Of a DNA stretch of 6,155 bases, positions 1-5,016 are shown piece by piece. The notes under the pieces are model-generated. The model was not told the origin of the DNA and did not search any database. It saw nothing but the letters and a program-made list of their open reading frames with translations. The stretch is from an uncultured Clostridia bacterium. Its GTDB lineage: Bacteria; Bacillota; Clostridia; Oscillospirales; Acutalibacteraceae. The stretch spans positions 1-6,155 of the forward strand of contig CAMBQD010000066.1 in NCBI GenBank assembly GCA_945869905.1, written 5' to 3'. How positions within the stretch are numbered: the first letter of the stretch is position 1; each line of letters opens with the position of its first letter. The position numbers and the translations under genes are program-made.

Positions 1-725
1 CCCAATACAATGAGAGGAGGATTGAACACATATATGATATTGATTAAACCGATTATCATTTCGTCAATCCACTGGTCAATTACCGAACGTATTTCAGGCT
101 TTTCAAAATTTTCCTTCTCAAATATTTCAAAGGCATTCAGGTTAGTGGAGTTACGCTTGTTTACTGACTCAAGCAGTGCTTTTGTGGACGCATAGCATTC
201 GTAACAGCCTTCACCGCCGCAGGTGCACTGCTTGCCTCCTGCGTGGGTAATCATATGACCGAATTCACCGGCTGATGAACCCATACCCTTGTACAGCTTA
301 TTATCAAGGTATAAAGCACCGCCGATGCCTGTACCGTAGGTTAGACAAAGAAAATCGCTCTTGCCCTTTGCAGCACCGAATTTTGCTTCGCCCATTGCAA
401 AGGCATTAACATCGTTTTCCACGTACGTTGGTATACCTGTTTTATTTTCAATAATCTTTTTTACCATCATACCGGTATAATATGGTATATTGTCAGTGGA
501 ATAAACAACAATACCGTTTTTACTGTCAACCTGACCGGCAGTTGATATGGCAACCCTGTCAATATTATCATACTGTTCTATTAATGATATGATTTTCAAA
601 ATTAACTCCTGACCGCCCTTTTCTGCCTCAGTAGGAATGGTGTGCTTGTCGGAAAGAATAAATTTATCACTGCAAAGTGCATATTTTATATTTGTTCCGC
701 CGATGTCAAAGGTAAGTATTCTCAT
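1..725 (-). CDS. ROK-family sugar kinase (glucokinase-like), 3' end outside window
   Basis: A protein of the ROK family that probably phosphorylates a hexose such as glucose with ATP in the cytoplasm. The reverse strand reads open from ATG at 725 for 241 full codons. Visible motifs are the phosphate-binding DIGGT (residues 7-11), the catalytic END with D105, the second ATP loop TYGTGIGGAL (129-138), the sugar-binding EFGH (E154, H157), and the ROK zinc cluster CTCGGEGCYE (C167, C169, C174, with H157). The protein begins directly at the kinase domain with no N-terminal helix-turn-helix, so it is a kinase rather than a NagC/XylR-type repressor. AGGAGG lies six bases before the ATG (732-737), which fixes the start. 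ROK kinases are usually about 290-320 residues, so roughly 50-80 are missing off the left edge. The gene is transcribed divergently from the operon at 848. The exact sugar (glucose, N-acetylmannosamine, fructose, allose) cannot be told from these residues. Confidence 0.93.
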   Translation of the reverse strand, partial: MRILTFDIGGTNIKYALCSDKFILSDKHTIPTEAEKGGQELILKIISLIEQYDNIDRVAISTAGQVDSKNGIVVYSTDNIPYYTGMMVKKIIENKTGIPTYVENDVNAFAMGEAKFGAAKGKSDFLCLTYGTGIGGALYLDNKLYKGMGSSAGEFGHMITHAGGKQCTCGGEGCYECYASTKALLESVNKRNSTNLNAFEIFEKENFEKPEIRSVIDQWIDEMIIGLINIIYVFNPPLIVL

Positions 726-754
726 AGGGTGCCTCCTAATTAATCTTTTATATA

Positions 755-783
755 ATTATATCAGTAACCTTTTGCAAATTCAA
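755..783 (-). promoter_or_regulatory. Sigma-A-type promoter for the ROK kinase gene
   Basis: On the minus strand a TTGAAT -35 box (783-778) is followed after exactly 17 bases by a consensus TATAAT -10 box (760-755). Transcription would start near 748, leaving about 22 bases of leader that carry the AGGAGG site. The -35 half lies inside the palindrome at 779-794. Called by eye from the box match and spacing. Confidence 0.75.
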
Positions 784-794
784 TACTTATTGAA
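779..794. promoter_or_regulatory. Palindrome spanning both divergent -35 boxes, candidate operator
   Basis: TTCAATA (779-785), a two-base CT centre, then TATTGAA (788-794): perfect seven-base inverted arms. The left arm contains most of the -35 box of the ROK promoter and the right arm most of the -35 box of the operon promoter. A dimeric regulator bound here would block both. The two -35 boxes alone (TTGAAT, TTGAAA, facing outward) would produce five bases of each arm, so some of the symmetry follows from promoter geometry. Confidence 0.35.
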
Positions 795-818
795 AAATGA
801 GTTATATTGTGTTAAAAT
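790..818 (+). promoter_or_regulatory. Sigma-A-type promoter for the three-gene operon
   Basis: TTGAAA (790-795), a 17-base spacer, and TAAAAT (813-818). A start near 825 would leave a leader of about 23 bases with a GAGGT ribosome binding site at 836-840, seven bases before the ATG at 848. The -10 box sits in the first copy of a ten-base tandem repeat, and the second copy offers an identical TAAAAT at 823-828. Confidence 0.7.
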
Positions 819-830
819 AAGTTAAAATAA
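811..830 (+). repeat. Tandem ten-base repeat over the -10 region
   Basis: GTTAAAATAA occurs twice in immediate succession (811-820 and 821-830). Each copy contains TAAAAT, a usable -10 box. The repeat could shift the transcription start or change copy number by slippage; with only two copies it may equally be chance in A+T-rich sequence. Confidence 0.6.
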
Positions 831-847
831 TTTTTGAGGTAAATTTT

Positions 848-1495
848 ATGGATGAAGAAATAAGAGAAGAAAGACTTGACAGTCCCCTTGTAGTACATAA
901 AAAGAATGACGCGTCTTATCAGGAAACCGCCAACGAGGTTACTATGAGTGCCACCCATACTGACGAGGAAACTGCTGATGAGCCAACCTTAGAGCGCCAC
1001 CGTTTCAGAAAAAAGAAAAAGAAGAAAAAGGCGCCTTATGTAATTCTTGCGCTTGTTGCAATTGCAGTTGCAGTTATTTGTGCACTTATTTATAACGGCG
1101 TAATACCAATCGGTGAAAAGGAAACAACTACTCAGCCGCCTAAAAAATCATATACAACACAGGCTGAAAATCAGTTTGCAGGAATAATTACAGTTAAGAA
1201 TACCTTTATTTTCTTTGAAGGAAAAGAGGTTGACGGTATAGAAGGACTTGAAAAGGAAATAAAATACCTTGATGCAGGAGCAAGCTTTGTTGTTCAGGAC
1301 GAAAATGCAGACAGTGATTTCCTTAATTTTGAGGTTCTTTCACTGCTTTCTCAGTACAATATCAATTATGAAATAAAGCATATCGTGTCCTCCGGTCTTG
1401 AGTCTAAGTATGAGAAAAAGGAAACCACTGCAAAATCAACTACCGCTAAGACAACCGCAAAGGAAAGTACCTCTGCTCCGGTATCACAGGACTGA
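848..1495 (+). CDS. Single-span membrane protein with ExbD/TolR-like extracellular domain
   Basis: A 215-residue protein of unknown function. Order of parts: an acidic cytoplasmic segment (about 1-50), a run of seven lysines (55-61) just before a hydrophobic span (about 63-82), a polar linker, a compact domain (about 110-182), and a Thr/Lys/Ser tail (about 189-215) with three TTAK units. The basic run before the span predicts N-terminus inside and C-terminus outside, with no cleavage site evident. The domain reads as strand (ITVKNTFIFFEGKEVD), helix (GLEKEIKYL), strand (SFVVQDE), helix (FEVLSLLSQYNI), strand (YEIKHIVS). That order resembles the periplasmic domain of ExbD/TolR, but this is inference from pattern; no ExbB/TolQ partner gene is present. 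It is first in an operon, with the next start three bases after its stop. Ribosome binding site GAGGT precedes the ATG by seven bases. Confidence that the gene is real is high; the fold assignment is weak. Confidence 0.88.
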   Translation: MDEEIREERLDSPLVVHKKNDASYQETANEVTMSATHTDEETADEPTLERHRFRKKKKKKKAPYVILALVAIAVAVICALIYNGVIPIGEKETTTQPPKKSYTTQAENQFAGIITVKNTFIFFEGKEVDGIEGLEKEIKYLDAGASFVVQDENADSDFLNFEVLSLLSQYNINYEIKHIVSSGLESKYEKKETTAKSTTAKTTAKESTSAPVSQD

Positions 1496-1498
1496 GCT

Positions 1499-2302
1499 AT
1501 GCTTGAAATGCTTGATAAAATATGCCTTGACAATCAGTTAAAGATAAGAGTAATCAGCATTGCAGAAAACTGCAGTGGCAGTATAATTAATCTTGCCGAA
1601 AGGTGTAATAACGGCGATTTTAATTGTTTATCAGATAAGGATGATTTAACCCGTCTTGCAGTTATGATAGAGTGTGCATCATCAACCTATAGCAAATATA
1701 AAGCCTTCGGTATTGATGATAAAGTGTTTTATGATACCATTGACGACATTCGTATTTGGTGTGAGAATAACGGCAATAAAGGCTTAAAGGAATACGGCTG
1801 GATAAAAAATCACATTGCATTTAATCTTTTCAGGCTGGGAAGATTGCAGTTTCAGCTTTATAAATGTGAAAATCCCACTCTTGATTACAGCAAACTGCCC
1901 TTTGAATATGGCGAAAGGTTAATTTATATTCATATTCCCCAGGGCGAAAAGCTTATTTTATCCGACTGTATACATTCAATAAAAACTGCAAAGGAATTTT
2001 TCGGTAAGTATTTCCCTGAATATAGCTTCAATTATTTTTTCTGTGAAAGCTGGTTGCTTTATGAGGGAAATATTGACTTTATGGACCCTCATAGCAATAT
2101 TATTAGGTTTGCGTCACTATTTGATATTGCTTATTCCTGTAATGATGATTCGCAGGCAATTGAGCGAATCTTCGGCAGACGGAGGATCAATAAGCATAAT
2201 TACAGCGAAGATACTTCATTGCAGAAAAGAGCAAAGGCTTATCTTATAAACGGAGGTCGGCTTGGAATGGGAATAGGAGTAATTGATGCCAATGATTTTT
2301 AA
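1499..2302 (+). CDS. Acyltransferase-domain protein (GNAT-like C-terminal domain family)
   Basis: A 267-residue soluble protein that I recognise as the family usually annotated acyltransferase domain-containing protein, with an N-terminal helical domain and a GNAT-like C-terminal domain; substrate and acyl donor are unknown. Family-typical segments seen in order: RLAVMIECASSTYSKYKAFGI (split about 52-71), then W101, FRLGRLQFQL (111-120), the strand IYIHIPQGE (142-150), the helix before YFPEY (171-175), CESWLL (182-187), SNIIRF (199-204), IFGRRR (224-229), DTSLQKR (238-244) and a glycine-rich end GGRLGMGIGV (252-261). No signal peptide or membrane span, so it is cytoplasmic. The start ATG lies three bases after the previous stop, with AGGA seven bases before it; a second ATG at 1508 is possible. 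Its final codons carry the ribosome binding site of the next gene, which it overlaps by 17 bases, so the two are probably translationally coupled. Family call from memory, not a search. Confidence 0.85.
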   Translation: MLEMLDKICLDNQLKIRVISIAENCSGSIINLAERCNNGDFNCLSDKDDLTRLAVMIECASSTYSKYKAFGIDDKVFYDTIDDIRIWCENNGNKGLKEYGWIKNHIAFNLFRLGRLQFQLYKCENPTLDYSKLPFEYGERLIYIHIPQGEKLILSDCIHSIKTAKEFFGKYFPEYSFNYFFCESWLLYEGNIDFMDPHSNIIRFASLFDIAYSCNDDSQAIERIFGRRRINKHNYSEDTSLQKRAKAYLINGGRLGMGIGVIDANDF

Positions 2303-2807
2303 TACTGAGTATGAATTAAAGGTAAATCTTTCCCGTGACGACAGTGTAAAGCTGTTTAACGAGCATTTTGATAATATGGACAAAAAGGGTTACTCACACA
2401 GTACTTTAATCCTTAATTCAGACCATAATTCAAAGGATTTTTCCGGAGTAATAAGAGATAATACATTTTTTGTAAGACTATGCAGGGGCTACAGTGATTT
2501 GATATATCGATATTCGCCACTGCATAAGATCAAATTTATAAAATATGATGACTGTACGAAAATCAGTGTAAAATGCTTTAACAGCAGAGCAACGGTATTT
2601 TTTATTCTTATTTCCGTTATATTTGCAGTGTCTACGGGCTTTTCAATACTTTCCGTAATGAATAATATACTGCCGCTTTTTGTAAACATTTTATTTGTTT
2701 TAGTTCCTCTTATAATTATGACAGTCATTGCTCTTATCAGCAAATCACAGCTGACTGATTTTAAATCTTCGCTTATTTTTGCATACAAAGACAATTTAAT
2801 AAAATAA
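2286..2807 (+). CDS. Small protein with two C-terminal membrane spans, unknown function
   Basis: A 173-residue protein that I do not recognise by name. An N-terminal soluble part (1-100) has the pattern FSGVIRDNTFFVRL, then a tyrosine-rich stretch, P78, and TKISVK (91-96). This spacing, with a GxIxxxxFxV strand pair, a Pro and a TxIxV strand followed by two spans, recalls conserved hypothetical beta-sheet plus two-span proteins in many bacteria, but I cannot give a family. Two hydrophobic spans follow at about 103-125 and 129-151 with a short loop, so both ends should face the same side, probably the cytoplasm. ATG 2286 is chosen because AGGAG (2275-2279) lies at a good distance; TTG 2283 would be too close and ATG 2292 too far. 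It overlaps the acyltransferase gene by 17 bases and is last in the operon; the next strong terminator is at 2897. Confidence 0.82.
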   Translation: MPMIFNTEYELKVNLSRDDSVKLFNEHFDNMDKKGYSHSTLILNSDHNSKDFSGVIRDNTFFVRLCRGYSDLIYRYSPLHKIKFIKYDDCTKISVKCFNSRATVFFILISVIFAVSTGFSILSVMNNILPLFVNILFVLVPLIIMTVIALISKSQLTDFKSSLIFAYKDNLIK

Positions 2808-2850
2808 TCTTTTCTATGCAGAAATAATTGAAAAAAATAAAAATTTTTTC

Positions 2851-2879
2851 TTGAATTTTTTGTGATTTTGAGTTATTAT
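2851..2879 (+). promoter_or_regulatory. Sigma-A-type promoter upstream of the MATE leader
   Basis: TTGAAT (2851-2856), a 17-base spacer, then TATTAT (2874-2879). Transcription should start near 2886, only about 11 bases before the terminator stem begins at 2897. The surrounding 2808-2850 stretch is almost pure A+T and holds no gene. Confidence 0.6.
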
Positions 2880-2896
2880 ATTGCAGTCGAGCGGCA

Positions 2897-2938
2897 AATG
2901 CGTAAGTCCAGTCAAATGGACTTACGCATTATTTTTTT
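2897..2938 (+). terminator. Strong intrinsic terminator in the MATE leader, candidate attenuator
   Basis: A perfect 14-base-pair stem, AATGCGTAAGTCCA (2897-2910) with TGGACTTACGCATT (2917-2930), loop GTCAAA, followed by A and seven T (2932-2938). It lies between the promoter at 2851-2879 and the MATE ribosome binding site at 2948. It is also the first convincing terminator after the operon ending at 2807, so it may serve both. Only 29 bases separate the stem from the MATE ATG, so MATE expression requires readthrough. No aptamer-like structure fits in the roughly 11 bases ahead of the stem. Confidence 0.88.
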
Positions 2939-2960
2939 GCAATTTTCGGAGGTAAATTAA
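2898..2960 (+). CDS. Possible 20-codon leader peptide crossing the attenuator
   Basis: An ATG at 2898, the second base of the terminator stem, opens a frame of 20 codons (begins MRKSSQMDLR). It runs through both stem arms, the T tract and the MATE ribosome binding site and stops at TAA 2958-2960, overlapping the MATE ATG as TAATG. The only upstream help is a weak GAGCGG (2889-2894) three bases before the ATG. A ribosome in this frame would melt the terminator. It may be a chance frame, hence the low confidence. Confidence 0.22.
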   Translation: MRKSSQMDLRIIFLQFSEVN

Positions 2961-4369
2961 TGAAGGAAAATAATCAATTTTATTTGGCAGAGGAAAAATT
3001 GGGCACTTTAATGAGAAAATATGCAATTCCCTGCATTATTTCTCTTCTTGTGGGTGCATTATATAACATTGTAGACCAAATTTTTATTGCAAACGCCGAT
3101 TATTTAGGCTCATACGGTAATGCGGCAAATACCGTTGTTTATCCATTAACTGTAATTGCACTTGCAATTGCCGTAATGATTGGTGACGGATGCTGTGCCT
3201 TTATCAGCTTAAGCCTTGGCAGAAACAGAGCAGAGGACGCAAGAAAAAGTATGGGTAATTCCATTTTGATTACGGTAATTTCAAGCCTTGCTTTAACTGC
3301 TGTTTATCTGATATTTACGGATAAAATTATCGCAATGTTCGGTGGTACAGTGAATGCAGAAACCTATAAATATTCCAAAGAATATTTCTTCTGGATTACT
3401 GTTGGAATTCCTTTTTATATGTTTGGTCAGGCTATGAATCCGGTCATACGTGCTGACTCAAGTCCTAAATATGCTATGCTTTCCACCCTGGCAGGCGCAG
3501 TGACGAATATAATACTCGACCCAATCTTTATTTTTGTATTAAAGTGGGGAATGAGAGGCGCGGCAATAGCAACAGTAATAGGTCAAATTGTAACCGCAGT
3601 TTTTTCGGTATGTTATCTTTGCCGTACCAAAACAGTAAAAATGTCACTAAATGATTTTAAGTTAAACGGCAAAATAATCGGTAAGGGACTTTCACTTGGC
3701 GTATGCAGCTTTCTGTCACAAATTTCCCTTGTGGCCGCTATGGCCGCAATCAATAATATGATTCGTAAATACAGTGCCTTGGATGTGGTTTTCAGTCAGG
3801 AGCAATACGCTCAAATCCCAATGGCTGTTGTGGGAATTGTAATGAAGTTTTTCCAAATAGTAATTTCTGTTGTTGTAGGAATGGCGGCGGGCTGTATTCC
3901 GATTGTTGGATTTAATATGGGTGCAGAACTGAAGGAGAGAGTGAAAAAGCTATTTACAAAGCTGTTGACAGCAGAAGCAATTGTAGGCTTAATTGCACTT
4001 ATTATCGTTGAATTTTTTCCAAAGCAGCTTATCGGTATATTCGGTGCGGCAAATGAAAGTATTTACTATACTGATTTTGCAGTTAAGGCGTTTAGAATTT
4101 ATCTTTGTATGATGATATTTGCCTGCGTAAATAAAGCGGCATTTATTTTTCTGCAGGCAATGGGAAAAGCAGTTGAGTCAACTGCACTTTCAATGGTACG
4201 TGAAATAGTTTTCGGTGTTGGATTTGCCTTGATTTTGCCTGTTTTTTTCGGACTGGACGGAGTCTTGTATTCAATGCCGGTGTCGGATGTTTTAACGGCT
4301 GTTATTTCACTGGTAATTATATGCAGGACATATAGAGAGCTTTCTGATAATGATAAAAAACTGACTTAG
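2960..4369 (+). CDS. MATE-family (MepA-like) multidrug efflux transporter
   Basis: A 469-residue inner-membrane antiporter of the MATE family, MepA/NorM-type, expected to export cationic drugs or metabolites in exchange for Na+ or H+. About twelve hydrophobic spans are visible, as is usual for this length. Family signatures seen: the first span with LYNIVDQIFIAN (34-45), then GNAANTVVYPLTV (53-65), GDG (75-77) and SLGRNRAEDARK (85-96), and the long motif after span 4: R164, D166, N183, LDPIFIF (186-192), GMRGAAIATVIGQ (197-209). The second half repeats the pattern more weakly, with P833-type family residues not assignable by eye. The start is set by GGAGGT (2948-2953), six bases before the ATG. 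The gene is alone in its transcript, headed by a terminator-containing leader (2897-2938), and its last five codons form one arm of the terminator at 4356-4394. The convergent neighbour is RNase HI. Substrate is not predictable; no TetR/MarR regulator gene is adjacent. Confidence 0.94.
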   Translation: MKENNQFYLAEEKLGTLMRKYAIPCIISLLVGALYNIVDQIFIANADYLGSYGNAANTVVYPLTVIALAIAVMIGDGCCAFISLSLGRNRAEDARKSMGNSILITVISSLALTAVYLIFTDKIIAMFGGTVNAETYKYSKEYFFWITVGIPFYMFGQAMNPVIRADSSPKYAMLSTLAGAVTNIILDPIFIFVLKWGMRGAAIATVIGQIVTAVFSVCYLCRTKTVKMSLNDFKLNGKIIGKGLSLGVCSFLSQISLVAAMAAINNMIRKYSALDVVFSQEQYAQIPMAVVGIVMKFFQIVISVVVGMAAGCIPIVGFNMGAELKERVKKLFTKLLTAEAIVGLIALIIVEFFPKQLIGIFGAANESIYYTDFAVKAFRIYLCMMIFACVNKAAFIFLQAMGKAVESTALSMVREIVFGVGFALILPVFFGLDGVLYSMPVSDVLTAVISLVIICRTYRELSDNDKKLT

Positions 4370-4394
4370 GTAGATTTAACCTAAGTCAGTTTTT
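4356..4394. terminator. Bidirectional terminator shared by MATE and rnhA
   Basis: AAAAACTGACTTAGGT (4356-4371) pairs perfectly with ACCTAAGTCAGTTTTT (4379-4394) around a seven-base loop, AGATTTA. Read on either strand the stem ends in a run of T, so it can stop both convergent transcripts. The left arm holds the last MATE codons and its TAG stop (4367-4369); the rnhA TAA stop (4395-4393) lies in the other flank. Confidence 0.92.
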
Positions 4395-4827
4395 ACATAT
4401 TTTGATAATAGCTGACTGCCAGGGCATCACATCTCTCGTTATAAGGGTGTCCGTTGTGTCCCTTTACCCAATTGAATGTGACCCGGTGCTTTTCAAGGAG
4501 CGGTAAAAGTCTTTGCCATAAATCAACGTTTAATGCAGGCTTTTTGTCCGCTTTTTTCCAACCGTTATTTTTCCAGGAATAAAGCCAGCCCTTTGTAATT
4601 GCGTCGCAGACATATTTTGAATCGGTTGTCAGATTTACCGCACAGGGCTCCTTTAGTATGGTCAGTGCCTCAATTACTGCAGTAAGCTCCATACGGTTAT
4701 TTGTTGTGTTCATTTCACCACCGCTTATTTCCTTTTCGTGTCCGTTATAGACAAGTACCGCACCCCAGCCGCCTTTACCCGGATTTCCGCTGCAGGCACC
4801 GTCGGTGTATATATCAATTTTCTTCAT
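4393..4827 (-). CDS. rnhA: Ribonuclease HI
   Basis: A 144-residue cytoplasmic RNase HI that cuts the RNA strand of RNA-DNA hybrids, acting on R-loops and primers. The four acidic catalytic residues are present: D9 in IYTDGACSGNPG, E47 in NNRMELTA, D69 in TTDS, and D134 in NERCD, with the catalytic-loop H124 in KGHNGH. The basic handle region typical of the E. coli-type enzyme is seen around GWLYSWKNNGWKK (80-92). Length is close to the 155 residues of the E. coli protein. ATG at 4827 is chosen because homologous sequence starts right there and AAGGG (4840-4836) sits eight bases ahead. An upstream in-frame ATG at 4893 would add 22 residues unlike the family, lacks a ribosome binding site, and lies in the promoter. 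The gene converges on the MATE gene and diverges from RNase J. Confidence 0.97.
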   Translation of the reverse strand: MKKIDIYTDGACSGNPGKGGWGAVLVYNGHEKEISGGEMNTTNNRMELTAVIEALTILKEPCAVNLTTDSKYVCDAITKGWLYSWKNNGWKKADKKPALNVDLWQRLLPLLEKHRVTFNWVKGHNGHPYNERCDALAVSYYQNM

Positions 4828-4864
4828 TATTGTTACCCTTGCAAATAATTTATAATTTAAACAT

Positions 4865-4893
4865 ATTTTACCACCAAAATTGGTAATAATCAA
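4865..4893 (-). promoter_or_regulatory. Sigma-A-type promoter for rnhA
   Basis: On the minus strand TTGATT (4893-4888), a 17-base spacer, and TAAAAT (4870-4865). Transcription would begin near 4858, about 30 bases before the ATG at 4827. This position rules against translation from the in-frame ATG at 4893. Confidence 0.65.
4868..4886. repeat. Overlapping inverted repeats in the rnhA promoter spacer
   Basis: TTACC (4868-4872) and GGTAA (4882-4886) are inverted around nine bases, and ACCAA (4873-4877) and TTGGT (4880-4884) are inverted around two. Both sets lie between and over the -10 and -35 boxes of the rnhA promoter, where a repressor site could be. Arms of five bases are short enough to arise by chance. 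Confidence 0.35.
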
Positions 4894-4938
4894 TATGTGA
4901 GTTATTGTTAAGGTGCAGTTATATTTTTCTGTCTTTAC

Positions 4939-4967
4939 TTGACAAGAGGAAGATAATGTCTTATTAT
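4939..4967 (+). promoter_or_regulatory. Sigma-A-type promoter for RNase J
   Basis: A perfect TTGACA -35 box (4939-4944), a 17-base spacer, and TATTAT (4962-4967). Transcription would start near 4974, giving a leader of about 43 bases that ends with GGAGGT at 5005-5010. It is divergent from the rnhA promoter, with 45 bases between the two -35 boxes. Confidence 0.8.
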
Positions 4968-4974
4968 ATTACCT

Positions 4975-4987
4975 AACTTAATAAGTT
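4975..4987 (+). promoter_or_regulatory. Palindrome at the predicted 5' end of the RNase J mRNA
   Basis: AACTTA, a central A, then TAAGTT: perfect six-base arms starting about one base after the predicted transcription start. On DNA it could be an operator. In RNA the arms cannot fold over a one-base loop without opening inner pairs, so a stable hairpin is unlikely. Confidence 0.35.
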
Positions 4988-5016
4988 CGGAAAAATAAAT
5001 TGACGGAGGTTATTTA

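Noticed and set aside
10..195. Plus-strand open frame of 61 codons
   Set aside because: Antisense to the conserved C-terminal part of the ROK kinase; no recognisable protein features.
637..825. Plus-strand open frame of 62 codons
   Set aside because: Antisense to the ROK kinase N-terminus and across the divergent promoters; the real genes explain the bases.
1423..1465. TTAK-encoding repeats as a DNA repeat array
   Set aside because: Only three imperfect units with varied codons; this is low-complexity protein sequence, not a nucleotide repeat.
2043..2249. Plus-strand open frame of 68 codons
   Set aside because: Lies wholly inside the acyltransferase gene in another frame.
2489..2794. Minus-strand open frame of 101 codons
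   Set aside because: Antisense shadow of the two-span protein, whose position in the operon and ribosome binding site support the plus-strand reading.
2830..2850. A-run followed by T-run after the operon, as a terminator
   Set aside because: The possible stem is A-T only with no G-C pairs; the hairpin at 2897-2930 is far stronger and is the better terminator for the operon.
2880..2960. Known riboswitch or T-box in the MATE leader
   Set aside because: Only about 11 bases lie between the predicted start and the terminator stem, and no T-box sequence or aptamer core is visible.
4701..4886. Plus-strand open frame of 61 codons
   Set aside because: Antisense to the catalytic N-terminal part of RNase HI.
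4828..4893. N-terminal extension of 22 codons on RNase HI from the ATG at 4893
   Set aside because: No ribosome binding site, residues unlike the family, and the segment contains the likely rnhA promoter; the ATG at 4827 fits both family and AAGGG spacing.
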